NCBI GenBank assembly: GCA_963576725.1
Contig: OY755243.1
Location: 79,610,417-79,674,416 of the forward strand
Length of the DNA stretch: 64,000 nucleotides
Direction: 5' to 3'
Origin: Azorinus chamasolen
Lineage: Eukaryota > Mollusca > Bivalvia > Cardiida > Solecurtidae
Shown here: in pieces, positions 52,801 to 60,300 of the stretch
Numbering within the stretch: the first letter of the stretch is position 1
Layout: each line of letters begins with the position of its first letter
Program-made: the position numbers and the translations under genes
Notes under the pieces: model-generated
Told to the model about the DNA's origin: nothing
What the model saw: only the letters and a program-made list of their open reading frames with translations
The model's database searches: none

Positions 52801-53682
52801 CATAATAAAGGCCTGATACATTGTTGCCTTGCCTCTTTGACATGAGTTACCATCCCAGCCATGTGCACATTCGTTTGGACATACACCTGTGATGATGTCA
52901 CAGTTTACGTCATTTAGACAATGACATGCGAAACGACACTGAAGTCCAAACCGGCTTGGCGGACAGGGTACAACTGCAAAAGAGATAATAAACCATTACT
53001 GTAACAACTTTTGGACTGGAAACCAGTGTCGGAGTATGTCCTGCGCTAATTACTAGACCTATTTTTGGCAACGGTACACACTAGTTCAAAAATTCCGTGT
53101 TTACCTAACATGGTATTGCATATTGGTGTATATCCTAATCTGTCACGGAAAAATTGCGAGAGCAGAAGAAAAACAGAAAGAAAAGAAATTTGTGAACATC
53201 AATCCACGAGATATTGCTATATACTGCACAGGGTCTGTTTTGTTTACTGACTCTATAGTTTCTACCAATACAAAACAAGTCTGTGTCCATATGCCATTAT
53301 AAAAATCCAGCTAATAAATATTCACGATGTCATTATTTCTTGCATGAATATAGAACAGGAAACGGTTAACAGAATGATATTGTTATGTATTTATGAAGGC
53401 ATAAAAGGTACACGCATAAGTATATAATATTGTAAGTTACGTGTATTGTAAGAAAGCGTAATAATTATAGTACTATTCATAAATAATACGATGAAATAGA
53501 AGAAATAAGACAGAGACGCACCCAAGATCTTTATCGTTAAATGTAAATTGTTCATTTTTAGCAGTAAGTTAATAATTGAATTGATTTTCCCTAAATATTC
53601 CAGAAGTGAACAGTGATCAAAACAATTTACCTTCGTGCACAAATACTATACTAAAGACAACAAATCTGAGCACAATTTTCAT
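31634..53682 (-). CDS. F-type-lectin-like / multiple-EGF type I membrane receptor, complete copy (12 exons)
   Basis: The exons join to 1764 nt, 587 residues plus stop. The layout is a short signal peptide (about residues 1-17), an EGF-like repeat, an FTP (fucolectin/tachylectin-4) domain on two exons, seven 8-cysteine EGF-like repeats of the SREC/MEGF10 type (pattern C..G.YG..C...C..C), one membrane helix and a 36-residue tail. Every internal boundary is phase 1, so each domain is a symmetric exon. By family, such proteins are cell-surface recognition or scavenger receptors; the ligand is unknown. In the FTP domain the expected CxHT reads CSFT and the R-x-DCC element reads GDCNR, so canonical fucose binding is doubtful. 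Two introns use GC donors. Introns are full of MITEs, and a 9.1 kb foldback element sits between the fifth- and sixth-from-last junction region (exons 9 and 10). Domain calls are by eye; upstream untranslated exons may be missing. Confidence 0.85.
32027..32262 (-). mobile_element. TTAA-2 MITE (mirror copy)
   Basis: TTAACCCTTTCCCTCATA and GAACAGGGAAAGGGTTAA ends, apex GGCTCCTAGAGGAGCC. Mirror of 5942-6191. Confidence 0.85.
32335..32405 (-). repeat. 'CCACTCTTTAGA' hairpin (mirror copy)
   Basis: Mirror of 5815-5885. Confidence 0.6.
32782..33030 (-). mobile_element. TTAA-3 MITE (mirror copy, uninterrupted)
   Basis: TGAACCCTTTGCTCC and GAAGTGAAGGGTTAA ends. It is the clean empty-site version of 4812-5421. 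Confidence 0.85.
33094..33228 (-). CDS. Exon 11: EGF-like repeat
   Basis: The exon is 135 nt, phase 1 to 1, with acceptor ttgtccag and donor t|gtgagt. It is the eighth and membrane-proximal EGF-like repeat. Confidence 0.87.
33303..33577 (-). mobile_element. TA-4 MITE (mirror copy)
   Basis: TA-flanked CAGTTGAACATCGATATC and its partner. Mirror of 4265-4539. Confidence 0.8.
33769..33997 (-). mobile_element. TTAA-1 MITE (mirror copy)
   Basis: TTAACCCATAACCTCATA and ATGAGAGAATGGGTTAA ends. Mirror of 3844-4073. Confidence 0.85.
34261..34328 (-). repeat. tRNA-like SINE head (mirror copy)
   Basis: Mirror of 3506-3575, with gagactcggacacagggcc as the B-box strand. Confidence 0.5.
34547..34690 (-). 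CDS. Exon 10: EGF-like repeat
   Basis: The exon is 144 nt, phase 1 to 1. It is the mirror of 3149-3292 with the same translation. The intron upstream of it holds the 9.1 kb foldback element. Confidence 0.87.
34790..35022 (-). mobile_element. TTAA-3 type MITE (mirror copy)
   Basis: TCAACTCTTTACTC and GAGGAAAGGGTTAG ends, hairpin apex GGCTCCTATAGGAGCC. Mirror of 2817-3049. Confidence 0.75.
35088..35289 (-). repeat. Tandem half-hairpin array, part 1
   Basis: Four to five copies of a ggctcttagaggagctctc ... ctcagggtctatactgtttg unit. The last is cut after gagctct, where the foldback element begins. Confidence 0.8.
38970..39042 (-). repeat. tRNA-like sequence / SINE head
   Basis: The minus strand reads ggtccagtggtaggaggtt (A-box-like) and a perfect B box ggttcgaatct. 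The T stem pairs poorly (CCCGG with CTTGC), so it is a tRNA-derived repeat or pseudogene. Confidence 0.5.
39171..39640 (+). repeat. Dispersed bivalve repeat (ttttagctcacc... family), 5' part
   Basis: It starts ttttagctcaccagaac, then ggtgagcttttgtgatcgc, a cgtccgtcgtg-type tract, and cctctacaaaaggtatataa, as in 45655-46156. Confidence 0.65.
39770..39997 (+). mobile_element. TTAA-1 MITE inside the foldback element
   Basis: TTAACCCATTCCCTCATA and GGAGGAAAGGGTTAA ends. Apex TTTACTCCTATGGAGCAAA. Confidence 0.8.
44432..44590 (-). repeat. Tandem half-hairpin array, part 2
   Basis: Three to four more agagctctctgctcagggtc units continue the array after the foldback insertion, then the hairpin foot ctatttgtaaatg. 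Confidence 0.8.
44591..45509. other. Intron 9 remainder, AT-rich, no feature
   Basis: Homologous to left-arm 500-2610 without its pearl-like and TTAA-1 insertions. A hairpin relic (aaagagacgccaattc...) is at about 44730-44785. Confidence 0.5.
45510..45644 (-). CDS. Exon 9: EGF-like repeat
   Basis: The exon is 135 nt, phase 1 to 1, with acceptor ttttaag and donor g|gtgagt. It is the counterpart of 363-497 and differs from it at six residues. Confidence 0.87.
45655..46156 (-). mobile_element. Dispersed bivalve repeat, near-complete, right arm only
   Basis: The minus strand runs ttttagctcaccagagcac ... gagcttttgcgatcgcc ... gtccgtcgtctgtcgtcg ... two diverged ~130 bp blocks containing ttctcctctga and cctctacaaatg ... 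to gccattctgaccctcttg. It fills most of intron 8; the left-arm intron (155-362) lacks it. No protein is encoded. Confidence 0.7.
46367..46501 (-). CDS. Exon 8: EGF-like repeat
   Basis: The exon is 135 nt, phase 1 to 1. It is the counterpart of 20-154 and the last exon with a left-arm partner in the window. Confidence 0.87.
46727..46893 (+). mobile_element. TA-2-like MITE, decayed
   Basis: Hairpin gcttaattcatgatgaaag with apex AGCTCAAAAAGGAGCT, closing with agggtttctactg. The left end is lost. Confidence 0.55.
46938..47080. repeat. Imperfect (CACA/CACG/CATG)n simple repeat
   Basis: Runs of acgcacaaacacacgcatg and similar. The open frames across it on both strands are low-complexity. Confidence 0.7.
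47170..47425 (+). repeat. tRNA-derived SINE with (AACC)-type tail
   Basis: B box ttggttcgaatcccggtc at about 47180, a body containing tggacgtcgtgatacgactg and aaatactgttaaaacggcg, and a 3' end ataaaccccaataaaaacca. The 3' part matches what I recall of widespread molluscan SINE tails. The tRNA 5' half is decayed. Confidence 0.65.
47470..47607 (-). CDS. Exon 7: EGF-like repeat
   Basis: The exon is 138 nt, phase 1 to 1, with acceptor ttgtttag and donor a|gtaaat. It reads CENYKYGRNCNFDCGHC... with eight cysteines. Confidence 0.85.
47744..48010 (-). mobile_element. TA-4 relic
   Basis: ctgttgaacttcaatatctc and later ctcgaagtaatttgtatgg are the two end regions. Inner hairpin part gcttaattaatgaaggtc. 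The right terminus is eroded. Confidence 0.55.
48170..48301 (-). CDS. Exon 6: EGF-like repeat, GC donor
   Basis: The exon is 132 nt with acceptor ttctgcag. To keep phase 1 and the eighth cysteine it must end ctgaag|gccagt, a GC donor. The nearest GT (gtagtt) breaks the frame to the next exon. Confidence 0.8.
48463..48698. repeat. Nested palindrome in intron 5
   Basis: A 48 bp unit (gttgcataacctcatgaaca...cattcatttcttaaat) occurs directly at 48463-48510 and 48651-48698, and inverted at about 48539-48580. Between the last two is a near-perfect hairpin with arms gcatagctttacgagcaaag and a gcccTTCGggc tip. Confidence 0.85.
48887..49024 (-). CDS. Exon 5: EGF-like repeat
   Basis: The exon is 138 nt, phase 1 to 1, with acceptor tattcacag and donor g|gtaggg. 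It starts CTKFWFGSMCDHMCRC. A later AG (ggtag|tatg) would give the wrong phase and lose the first cysteine. Confidence 0.8.
49101..49395 (+). mobile_element. TTAA-3 MITE(s), fused
   Basis: One end TTAACCCTATACTCCATGAA (49101) is closely followed by another TTAACGCTTTACTCC (49144). Hairpin at 49203-49262 with apex CTCTTCTAGGAGAAG, ending ttcatgggtaaatgag. Confidence 0.6.
49543..49737 (-). CDS. Exon 4: second half of the FTP domain
   Basis: The exon is 195 nt, phase 1 to 1, with acceptor cattccag and donor g|gtgcgt. It reads LTSIKNWSIYVG, then CDVAVLGKYVMVV and MCDFRIYG, matching the C-terminal strands of F-type lectin folds (..V-G..C....GRYV.I......L.LCE..V.G). Confidence 0.82.
49861..50010. 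repeat. 150 bp near-perfect hairpin in intron 3
   Basis: Arms ggtcccatgcttataaaacc and ctttataagcatggaccc continue inward through ttgattggtcagatttgagc to a gcctttggctc tip. It lies 54 bp past the exon 3 splice donor. Confidence 0.85.
50064..50252 (-). CDS. Exon 3: first half of the FTP domain
   Basis: The exon is 189 nt, phase 1 in, with acceptor acttttcag. It reads GNVAFKRRVTQ, then GALAVDDVMSTCSFT and PGWWTVELDHPT, the N+A / AVDG / WWxVDL signature of F-type lectins. I end it at aacc|gtgatg, which gives GDCNR across the junction. A donor 12 nt earlier (gcag|gtgatt, exon end 50076) is also in phase and would drop GDCN. Confidence 0.8.
50360..50432 (+). repeat. Hairpin relic of the GATGAGA type
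   Basis: cattgcagacccagatgaga and ctctcattagggtctgtac arms, apex GGGCTCCTAGCTGAACCC. The MITE ends are not recognisable. Confidence 0.5.
50733..50960 (+). mobile_element. TTAA-1 MITE
   Basis: TTAACCCATTCCCTCATA and ATGAGGTAATGGGTTAA ends. Apex TTTGCTCCTATATGAGCAAA. Confidence 0.85.
51110..51249 (+). mobile_element. Half TTAA-1 MITE
   Basis: Hairpin half with perfect TTTGCTCCTATAGGAGCAAA apex and ATGAGGGAATTGGTTAA end. The other half is missing. Confidence 0.7.
51440..52815 (+). mobile_element. Pearl-like (non-autonomous Helitron-like) element
   Basis: About eight ~155 bp tandem units (caggggcaataactccaaag ... gtgaagtttggtgactctag ... tttcagagatacgcgcgac) are followed by an ACAG/ACGG microsatellite (52676-52760) and a terminal hairpin (tctccccataaatgggaga). 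This is the pearl-family layout. The SVRPSVRPSV-type frames on it come from the microsatellite. It lies between exons 2 and 3 of the receptor. Confidence 0.85.
52833..52973 (-). CDS. Exon 2: first EGF-like repeat, GC donor
   Basis: The exon is 141 nt, phase 1 to 1, with acceptor ctcttttgcag. It reads CPPSRFGLQCRFACHC, then NCDIITGVCPNECAHGWDG. The donor is agag|gcaagg, a near-consensus GC site. The only GT option (t|gtcaaa) would remove the last cysteine. Confidence 0.82.
53225..53370 (+). mobile_element. TTAA-3 relic in intron 1
   Basis: cagggtctgttttgtttactg, atgtcattatttcttgcatg and acaggaaacggTTAA are the 3' half. The 5' half is absent. Confidence 0.5.
53631..53682 (-). CDS. Exon 1: start codon and signal peptide
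   Basis: The exon is 52 nt with donor g|gtaaat. It encodes MKIVLRFVVFSIVFVHE, a short positively charged start and a hydrophobic core, ending just before the first EGF repeat. There is no in-frame upstream alternative with these features. I see no clear TATA box in the ~100 bases upstream. Confidence 0.7.
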
Positions 53683-53884
53683 ATCCTTAAGTCCTTTCAG
53701 CGTTGCAATAAATATCCATTGAATTATTTTTGTTTAGGTTTCTATCACTTGCACATTTATGAAGATTACTCATCAGCCCCTTATTGACAAGTCTTTGGGG
53801 TTTATTATAATGTATCAATAGATTAACGACTCATCGAAACTGCCCTAACAATTTATCATACTAAGCGCGACGCTACTCGCATTT

Positions 53885-53953
53885 GCAAACAGCTTGGATC
53901 CTGATGAGACGCCGAGTAACTCGGCGTCTCATCAGGCTCCAATCTGTTTGACA
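53885..53953 (+). mobile_element. TTAA-5 hairpin
   Basis: aaacagcttggatcctgatg / caggctccaatctgttt arms, apex GCCGAGTAACTCGGC beside GATGAGAC. The nearest TTAA-5 hairpin to the gene start, ~200 bp upstream. Confidence 0.65.
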
Positions 53954-54327
53954 CTCGGTAAAATATACTCAAAAGCTTGATCGAATCGGAAGGAAACACA
54001 AAGTGCTCTAGATCAGGATTTGATCAGATGTTTCACAACATCATAAGGGATAGTAAATCGATCTCTTTACGATATACCTATCCTCTGCTACGCTTGCATG
54101 ACCATAAAAACGATCTGTTGCATTATTTATGAGATGGAGTGTTCAAAAGAAGCTTCATATTTATATGATATTCTTTCTTACATTGATGTATGGTGGCTTA
54201 TTTCTGTCGCTATCCTCGTTCGTCTGAACATGCAAGAAATGATCACATCATGAATTATAATTAGATGAATGCTAACATATGAACACAGAAAGATATGGCC
54301 ATGGCAAAAAATGAAGAATCAGATATA

Positions 54328-54530
54328 CAGTAAAACCTGTCTAAACCGGACGTTAAATTTAGTATAAATATTGGTCTTTGAGACAGGTGACAGCTTAATG
54401 CAGGATGAAAGTTATGCAGAAAGCTGCTCTAGGGGCTCTCTGCATGACTTTCACCCTGCAATAAGCAGCCACCTGCCTAAAAGTGTCTACATACTTCTCT
54501 ACTGATGTTCCGGTTTAGAGTGGTTTTACG
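54328..54530 (+). mobile_element. TA-2 MITE
   Basis: CAGTAAAACCTGTCTAAACC and CGGTTTAGAGTGGTTTTAC ends. Hairpin gcttaatgcaggatgaaag with apex GCTGCTCTAGGGGCT. Confidence 0.75.
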
Positions 54531-54749
54531 TTATATCATTCTATGGGCAAACAGGGCAAACTATATTATTTTCCATAAGCAAACAGAGTAGATCCTGATC
54601 AGACAGCACCTACAGTACTTCTTTGGGAATCACCTACTCGGTCCGTCATCAAACCAGAACGCCGTCTACGCTTTCTATCAACAGATTGACTTTGTTGGCA
54701 GAAACCGCCATTATAATTTATAATATTCCTTTACCTTATGTCTGCTGCG

Positions 54750-55400
54750 GGCGGATGGGTGATTATTATTATTATATTATTATACCACATTTATATAGCG
54801 CTCTTTTCACACAGGATATGTGCGTTCAAAGGCGCTTAAATTACTTATGTAAACAGTTTGGATCCAGATTAGACGCCAAGTAACTCGGTGTCTCATTAGA
54901 ATCCAATCTGTTTGACACCCTGGCTCCATTTTGTTAGACACAATTTTAATTGATTATATCTTGAATTTTGAAAATGAAATGGGAGAACAATTGTGTAAAA
55001 CTAATTAGGGTACACAGGTTTTGCGTTATCAGTTTCCCTCGTGTAAACGTTTTTTTCACGCATTTCAAAACAGAGTAGACCCAGCTTAATGCAGGGTAAG
55101 AGTCATGCAGAAAGAGCTTTCTATATGGTTTTCACCCTGCATTAAGCAGCCACCTGCCTAAAAGTATCTAAAGTAGTATCTACTAGAATTCCGGTTTAGA
55201 GGTGAGGTTTTACTGTATTGTACAGTTTGGATGCTACTCAGACACACTTGTAATCTATAAATATTCTAAGATGTACCGAATAATAATGTACTCAGCTTTG
55301 GACATGAATTTATTCACTGAAGCGCTTTTGAACGCACATATCCTGTGTTAAAAGAGCGTTATATAAATGTGGTATAATAATACTAATGATAGTAAATAAT
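54750..55400. mobile_element. Inverted-repeat element with ~75 bp ends
   Basis: ataccacatttatatagcgc ... tatgtgcgttcaaaggcgc at 54780-54838 is inverted at 55320-55378. Inside are a TTAA-5 hairpin (54850-54920) and the chimeric MITE. Confidence 0.65.
55028..55215 (+). mobile_element. Chimeric MITE: TTAA-2 left half joined to TA-2 right half
   Basis: cgtgtaaacgttttt...cagagtagacccag is TTAA-2 up to the hairpin motif. From 55084 it becomes TA-2 (cttaatgcagggtaag ... gaggttttactg). The switch point is exactly where both families enter their hairpin. Confidence 0.65.
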
Positions 55401-56045
55401 AATAATAATAAACAACTGGATTCAAACTTTTTGCTGTTTGCACAGTTCCCAAAAGGTGTAATGTTGGGTTAGGACAAGTTGTTGGTTGTGGGAAATATAT
55501 CATTTCCAGCAAGTTAACAAATTGTGTGTTTCTGTATAATTAGATATCAATCACTCAAAAAATTGAATGTGCACTGAACTTTCCGCCAGGTAAATCTACA
55601 GGTAGCTATATCACACTGAATTGTAATATAAAAACTTGACCCTGCTGACCCTATAATCTACTTGAAAACTTAGTTGACTTGGAGGTGTTGTGGATGCTCT
55701 TCTTTTTCCTCCCCTGAACATCGTTAATAGAGGATAATTTTGCATTTCTTGCAGACGACAATTTTCTGGGTGCACTAAAGTCCGTTCATGCATCAGCAGG
55801 TACAACTCACTCAGGGATGATCATTTACAAGAAGTTTGGATTTAGATCAGACGCAAAGTAAGATTATTAAAAAGGCCAATAGTGGTAAATTTTCACACCG
55901 ACAATTGTATTGAAGCAGATAGCAAAACAAAACGAAACAACAACAAATTACGTCTGGACGCATATGATGTACAAACGATTGAAAACAGGAAAAATCTGCG
56001 ACCGATCCAACTCTGCATCGTTTGCAAAAGTAGAATGTACATGTG

Positions 56046-56452
56046 CAGTAAAACTCCTCTAACCTTGAATTCTAGTAGAGAAGAATTTAGATTCTTTGAG
56101 GCAGGTGGCAGTTTAACCCTTCTCTTGCTGAATTTTAAAATACATGTCTCCTTCTTTACCCATGTCCTGTTGTATAATTGCATATATCTTCACTGTGTAC
56201 ACGTATTTCGCTGTGCAATCACTGCTGCGGAGTGCACTGGTTGCACAATCAATTTGTAAATAGTGCAGACCCTGATGAGACAGCTCCTGCAGGAGCTGTC
56301 TCATCTGGGTCTTAACTATTTACAGGTACGTATATTGACGTGAATAGCAAGCGAAGGGTTAATGCAGGGTGACTTTCAGCCTGAACTAAGCTGCCACCTG
56401 TCTCCAAGACCAATAGTTATACTAAATTGAACGCCCGGTTTAGACAGGTACA
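56046..56452 (+). mobile_element. TA-2 MITE with nested TTAA-7
   Basis: CAGTAAAACTCCTCTAACC at the left and gcccggtttagacaggtac at the right. Interrupted in its own gtTTAAtgcagg arm. Confidence 0.7.
56113..56362 (+). mobile_element. TTAA-7 MITE nested in TA-2
   Basis: TTAACCCTTCTCTTGCTG and AGCAAGCGAAGGGTTAA. Apex AGCTCCTGCAGGAGCT beside GATGAGAC. Confidence 0.85.
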
Positions 56453-56902
56453 TGCACAAAGGAATGACTTTGAAGTAAGTGCTCCCTCCCTACAACGACC
56501 CTCTCAATAACGATTCCCTCCTTACAACAACGCATGTCACAGTTTCTAAAACACCAAGGCTCCAGAAACAACTTTTTTCCATCGTATTTTCTTTGTGCCT
56601 CCATCAAACCCTATGTTGTGATCACTCTTTAGAATCGTCACTTTGTGACGATTCTAAATAGTGGTCACAACATAGGGTTTGATTGAGGCATAACGATTTT
56701 AGTTCTCGAAATACACATTATCTGGGGATCTGCAAACAAGCTAATTATGTTTGATTTTCCCTCCCTATAACAACTCCCTCTGAACAACACATACAATCTT
56801 CGTATCCCAAAGGGTGTCGTTGTAGAGAGGGAGCACTGTAGTTATACTAAATTGAACGCCCGGTTTAGACAGGTACATGCACAAAGGAATGACTTTCAAG
56901 TA
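56414..56902. repeat. 64 bp direct repeats flanking a TA-5 MITE
   Basis: tagttatactaaattgaacg ... ggaatgacttt(g/c)aagta occurs at 56414-56477 and again at 56839-56902, exactly bordering the element. Confidence 0.85.
56478..56838 (+). mobile_element. TA-5 MITE
   Basis: AGTGCTCCCTCCCTACAAC and GTTGTAGAGAGGGAGCACTG between TA dinucleotides. Central GTGATCACTCTTTAGAATCG hairpin with tip cacttt/gtg. Sister copy of 4865-5225. Confidence 0.85.
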
Positions 56903-57025
56903 CAACCATAATTCGAATACACCGTTCCTATGTAATAACTGGTCTGGATCTACACTTGTTTTAAAACAGTAAACCCATTCTTCAACGACCACCAGAACTA
57001 TGCCTAAACATTATGGCATTTTAGA

Positions 57026-57120
57026 CGACGAGCTTAATGCAGAACGAAAGTAACGCAGGAGGATTCTGTCGTGAGCTTTCTGTATATACGTTCATCCTGC
57101 ATTAAGCTTCTTACTGCATC
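57026..57120 (+). repeat. TA-2-type inner hairpin, ends lost
   Basis: gagcttaatgcagaacgaaag / catcctgcattaagcttc arms around an altered apex. Confidence 0.5.
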
Positions 57121-57128
57121 ACGTGTCC

Positions 57129-57371
57129 TTAACCCTTTCCTTCATATAAACGTATTTTCACGCATTTGCAAACAGAGTAGACCCAGATCAGCTTAGATGA
57201 GCCGTCTGATCAGGGTCTGCTCAGTTCGCTAATGAAATTTGATATATCTGTTTCTCCAGTTTCTAAAATGGCTACACTTTTGCACCTTTCAGATTTCATT
57301 ATAACTATTTTGTCCATAATATTCATTATGTATTGAAATTTGTAATAAATATAGAACATGGAAACGGTTAA
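57129..57371 (+). mobile_element. TTAA-2 MITE
   Basis: TTAACCCTTTCCTTCATA and GAACATGGAAACGGTTAA. Left half of the apex eroded (agatcagcttagatgagcc). Confidence 0.8.
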
Positions 57372-57631
57372 TTCAATTTCTTTTGAGTAGTGGTTGGTGA
57401 GAGGTTCCACTACACTCTAAAAGCCCCCTTTATGAAGCTGTCCGTTACCAGCTTCGCCACCAGAAAAATGATTGAAAATCAGTGTAGATTCAGATAAAAA
57501 GTTCCAGTCAATGTTGCCCGGTACTATAGAACCCTCTAAACCGTACCTACATTTGATATAGATATTGGTCTTGGAGACAGGCGGCAGCTTAATACATACG
57601 GTTTGGTTGAGAAATAAAAAAAAAGGTATTC

Positions 57632-57812
57632 TTAACCCATTCCTCCATAGGCTATTTTTAGATCAAATGTTAGAAATTTGTAGTTTGAAACCATTGTGAT
57701 AAATAGAGCATTTGCTCCTATAGGAGCAAATGCTCTATTTATCACAATGGTTTCAAGAAGAGACTATTACAGAGGCGTAGAAGGCGTATAAATTTATGGA
57801 GGAAAGGGTTAA
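57632..57812 (+). mobile_element. TTAA-1 MITE, internally shortened
   Basis: TTAACCCATTCCTCCATA and GGAGGAAAGGGTTAA with the perfect apex. About 45 bp of the left body is missing. Confidence 0.8.
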
Positions 57813-57949
57813 AATGTTTTAATTAACGCATCTTATCTGGACCTCTGTCCTCGGTACAAACCTGCCTGTTCCCCTAATAGTGCATTCACATAAAATGCAC
57901 TTTGATAAAACTCTCTGCACGACATCGGCTACTTTGTGATAGTTAATGC

Positions 57950-58295
57950 AAAACAGTTTGGATCTAGATGAAATGCCGAGTAACTCGGCAACTCATTAAG
58001 GTCCAAATTGGTTGTTTTCTTATTGTAATTTTGAAGAGCAATAGGAGAAAAAATGTAAGTTTTGCAATTGTAACAGACTACAAGTTATTGAAGACAAAAA
58101 TGCATTTTGCATGCAAAGATTTAACTCCTTCTCTTTTAACGTATTGTTGTCTGTAAAAATCGTCGTCTGCTTAAATTTTTATTTTTGATTCGCTTTCGTT
58201 TCTGTTTTTAAAAATATAATCACAGTAGACAACAGTTTGGATCCTGATGAGGCGCCGAGTTACTCGGTGTCTCATCTGGATCCAAACTATTTGCA
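57950..58295. repeat. Two TTAA-5-type hairpins
   Basis: 57950-58015 (gatctagatgaaatgccgag) and 58228-58293 (gatcctgatgaggcgccgag), each with a CCGAGT(A/T)ACTCGG apex. Outer ends not clear. Confidence 0.55.
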
Positions 58296-58546
58296 GAGAT
58301 GATCAAAAATTCACCATTAGCAGTTAAAGAGTTAAACCAGGGGCGTGGAATTAAAGTACAAACTAGTTTATAACAATTCCCTATCAGTGACGTTATCGTA
58401 CTTTATTCTGACCGCAGTACTTATTAATCATAAAGTCTTAGAATGCTGACGCAAATGCCGTCTGCGAAAAAAAGAGCATGTCATGTACACAGGTAGTGGA
58501 ATCAAACTAATGTTGCAATATATATATAGGATATGTTGCGAGTATT

Positions 58547-58658
58547 CATTTTGTACAAACTGATATTAAACTCGTCTTGGAAAATGTTATTAAGCGAACC
58601 TTTTGCTCGCTTAATAACATTTTCCAAGATGAGTTTAACATCAGTTTGTACAAAATGA
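58547..58658. repeat. 112 bp near-perfect hairpin
   Basis: cattttgtacaaactgatat ... aaaatgttattaagcga pairs with the inverse across a 6-base accttttg-type tip. Not matched by any other family in the window. Confidence 0.85.
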
Positions 58659-58799
58659 CCACGATTATCATTATTCTTTTTATCACATAACTTATTTCGA
58701 GTAAATATGCCGTTTTTTACAGGTCCTGCCTGTATATTTCCACGATAGTGCGCGTTGTTTCTACATGACGTCACAACTTATATCAATCATGTGTAATAA

Positions 58800-58930
58800 A
58801 TAGAGAATCTTACATGAGTGTTCATTACAAATTGGTGTTATGAAACGAGTTCACTATCATATTCATTATAGTAAATGAGTTTCATGAAAACAATTTGTAA
58901 TGGACACGAATGTAAGATTCTTTTTATCAC
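58800..58930. repeat. 131 bp imperfect hairpin
   Basis: atagagaatcttacatgagtg ... ttacaaattg pairs with caatttgtaatggacac ... gtaagattctt. Not matched elsewhere in the window. Confidence 0.75.
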
Positions 58931-59367
58931 ACGACACTCACAAAGAGCCGTAGAAAGTGAAACAGACTATCTGGTGTCTTTTCGGCCATTGTTCACAGCG
59001 TAGAACAGCCGAATTCCAACTGCTAAGTTGTATTAAAATGCACCAGTGCATTTTCGCGATTTATGGCACTCTGTTTCGGCACACGAACACGGAGATTATG
59101 TAATCAAAATAGATATGATTTTGCAGCTACTGTCATGGCCACACATATCTGTATTTACATGTATATGCCTTTGTAGATATGCAACTAAATTATATCCACA
59201 AAAGCATATACTCTTGCATGCATATTCATGAGGTAAAGATTATAGCCGGGCTCAATATGAATTTCTATATGAATATATGATTACATAGTAAGTATGTGAC
59301 AGATACCTGTGATATTCACAATGTTTTTCCTCTCAAATTTCTCAATAAAAGTCAATTAAGATGTCAC

Positions 59368-59455
59368 ACAGTTAACGTGTCACACATTTAGATCCTATTG
59401 AGACGTCGAGTTACACGGCGTCTGGTACAAATCAAAACTGTTTCCATAGATACTC
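59368..59455 (+). repeat. TTAA-5-type hairpin, decayed
   Basis: agatcctattgagacgtcg with apex gagttacacggcg. Confidence 0.5.
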
Positions 59456-59796
59456 ATCTTCGTATTCAGCGGATGATACCCTTACACGTAGTTTCCGTGA
59501 TTTTTTACGCGTGGCTCGTGATGTGTTTGTTTGTTTAATATCTGAGAATAATTAGATAACTATAACATACATTTCATACTGACTCAAAACCGCAGACTTA
59601 GACTACGTGTGTTTTATTAAAAAAAAGCTGTCATACATCATACGATAAGGGGTACAACAGATGAATAAACTGTTTCTCAACTGAATGCTGGACAACTTAC
59701 ACAAACATCAAGTACAAGTAGTTTTGTTTGTTGCTAAATTTGCTAGTGTACATACTTGTAACTATTATTCTGCTAATCATGACTTGACCCGCATTT

Positions 59797-60043
59797 TTAT
59801 ACCCTTTCGCGCCAAATTTCTCATTGTCGTCTGCAAACCATTTTGTGTTAAATCATTCGGTACAATAAGGAAATGAGCTAATTAAATGCAAATTTCAAAG
59901 GAATAAAGCACAGATATAGAAAAAGAGATTGAGACAAAAGGTGAAGTCCCTGATCAGACGCCGCCTTGAAAAGGCGGCGTCTGGTCTGGGACTGCACTTT
60001 TTGTCTTGGTGCATGTATGTGACATTGGCGGTGAAAGGGCTAA
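59797..60043 (+). mobile_element. TTAA-6 MITE
   Basis: TTATACCCTTTCGCGCC and GGCGGTGAAAGGGCTAA. Same GCCGCCTTGAAAAGGCGGC apex as 17111-17356. A TTAA-5-type hairpin follows at 60048-60112. Confidence 0.8.
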
Positions 60044-60165
60044 CATCTTGGGTACAGATGAGACACCGAGTTACCCAGTGTCTCATCAGGATCCAATCTG
60101 TTACACACACTATATGTACATTCTCATAAGTTTTGGCAAATGCATCCCTGAATATGGACAATTTT

Positions 60166-60300
60166 TACAGTAACATCCCTCTAAACAGGGTGTTCAATTT
60201 AGTATAAATATAGGTCTTGGAGATTGGTGACAGCTTAATACAAGGTAAAAGTCACGCAGAAAGCTCCTCCGTTAGGAGCTTTCTGCACGACTTTTATCAA
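60166..60300 (+). mobile_element. TA-2 MITE, right end replaced
   Basis: CAGTAACATCCCTCTAAAC end, hairpin with apex GCTCCTCCGTTAGGAGC, then it passes into a short tandem repeat instead of its right end. Confidence 0.6.

Noticed and set aside
52487..52901. Frames rich in SVRPSVRPSV
   Set aside because: Translation of the ACGG/ACAG microsatellite of a pearl-like element, not a protein.
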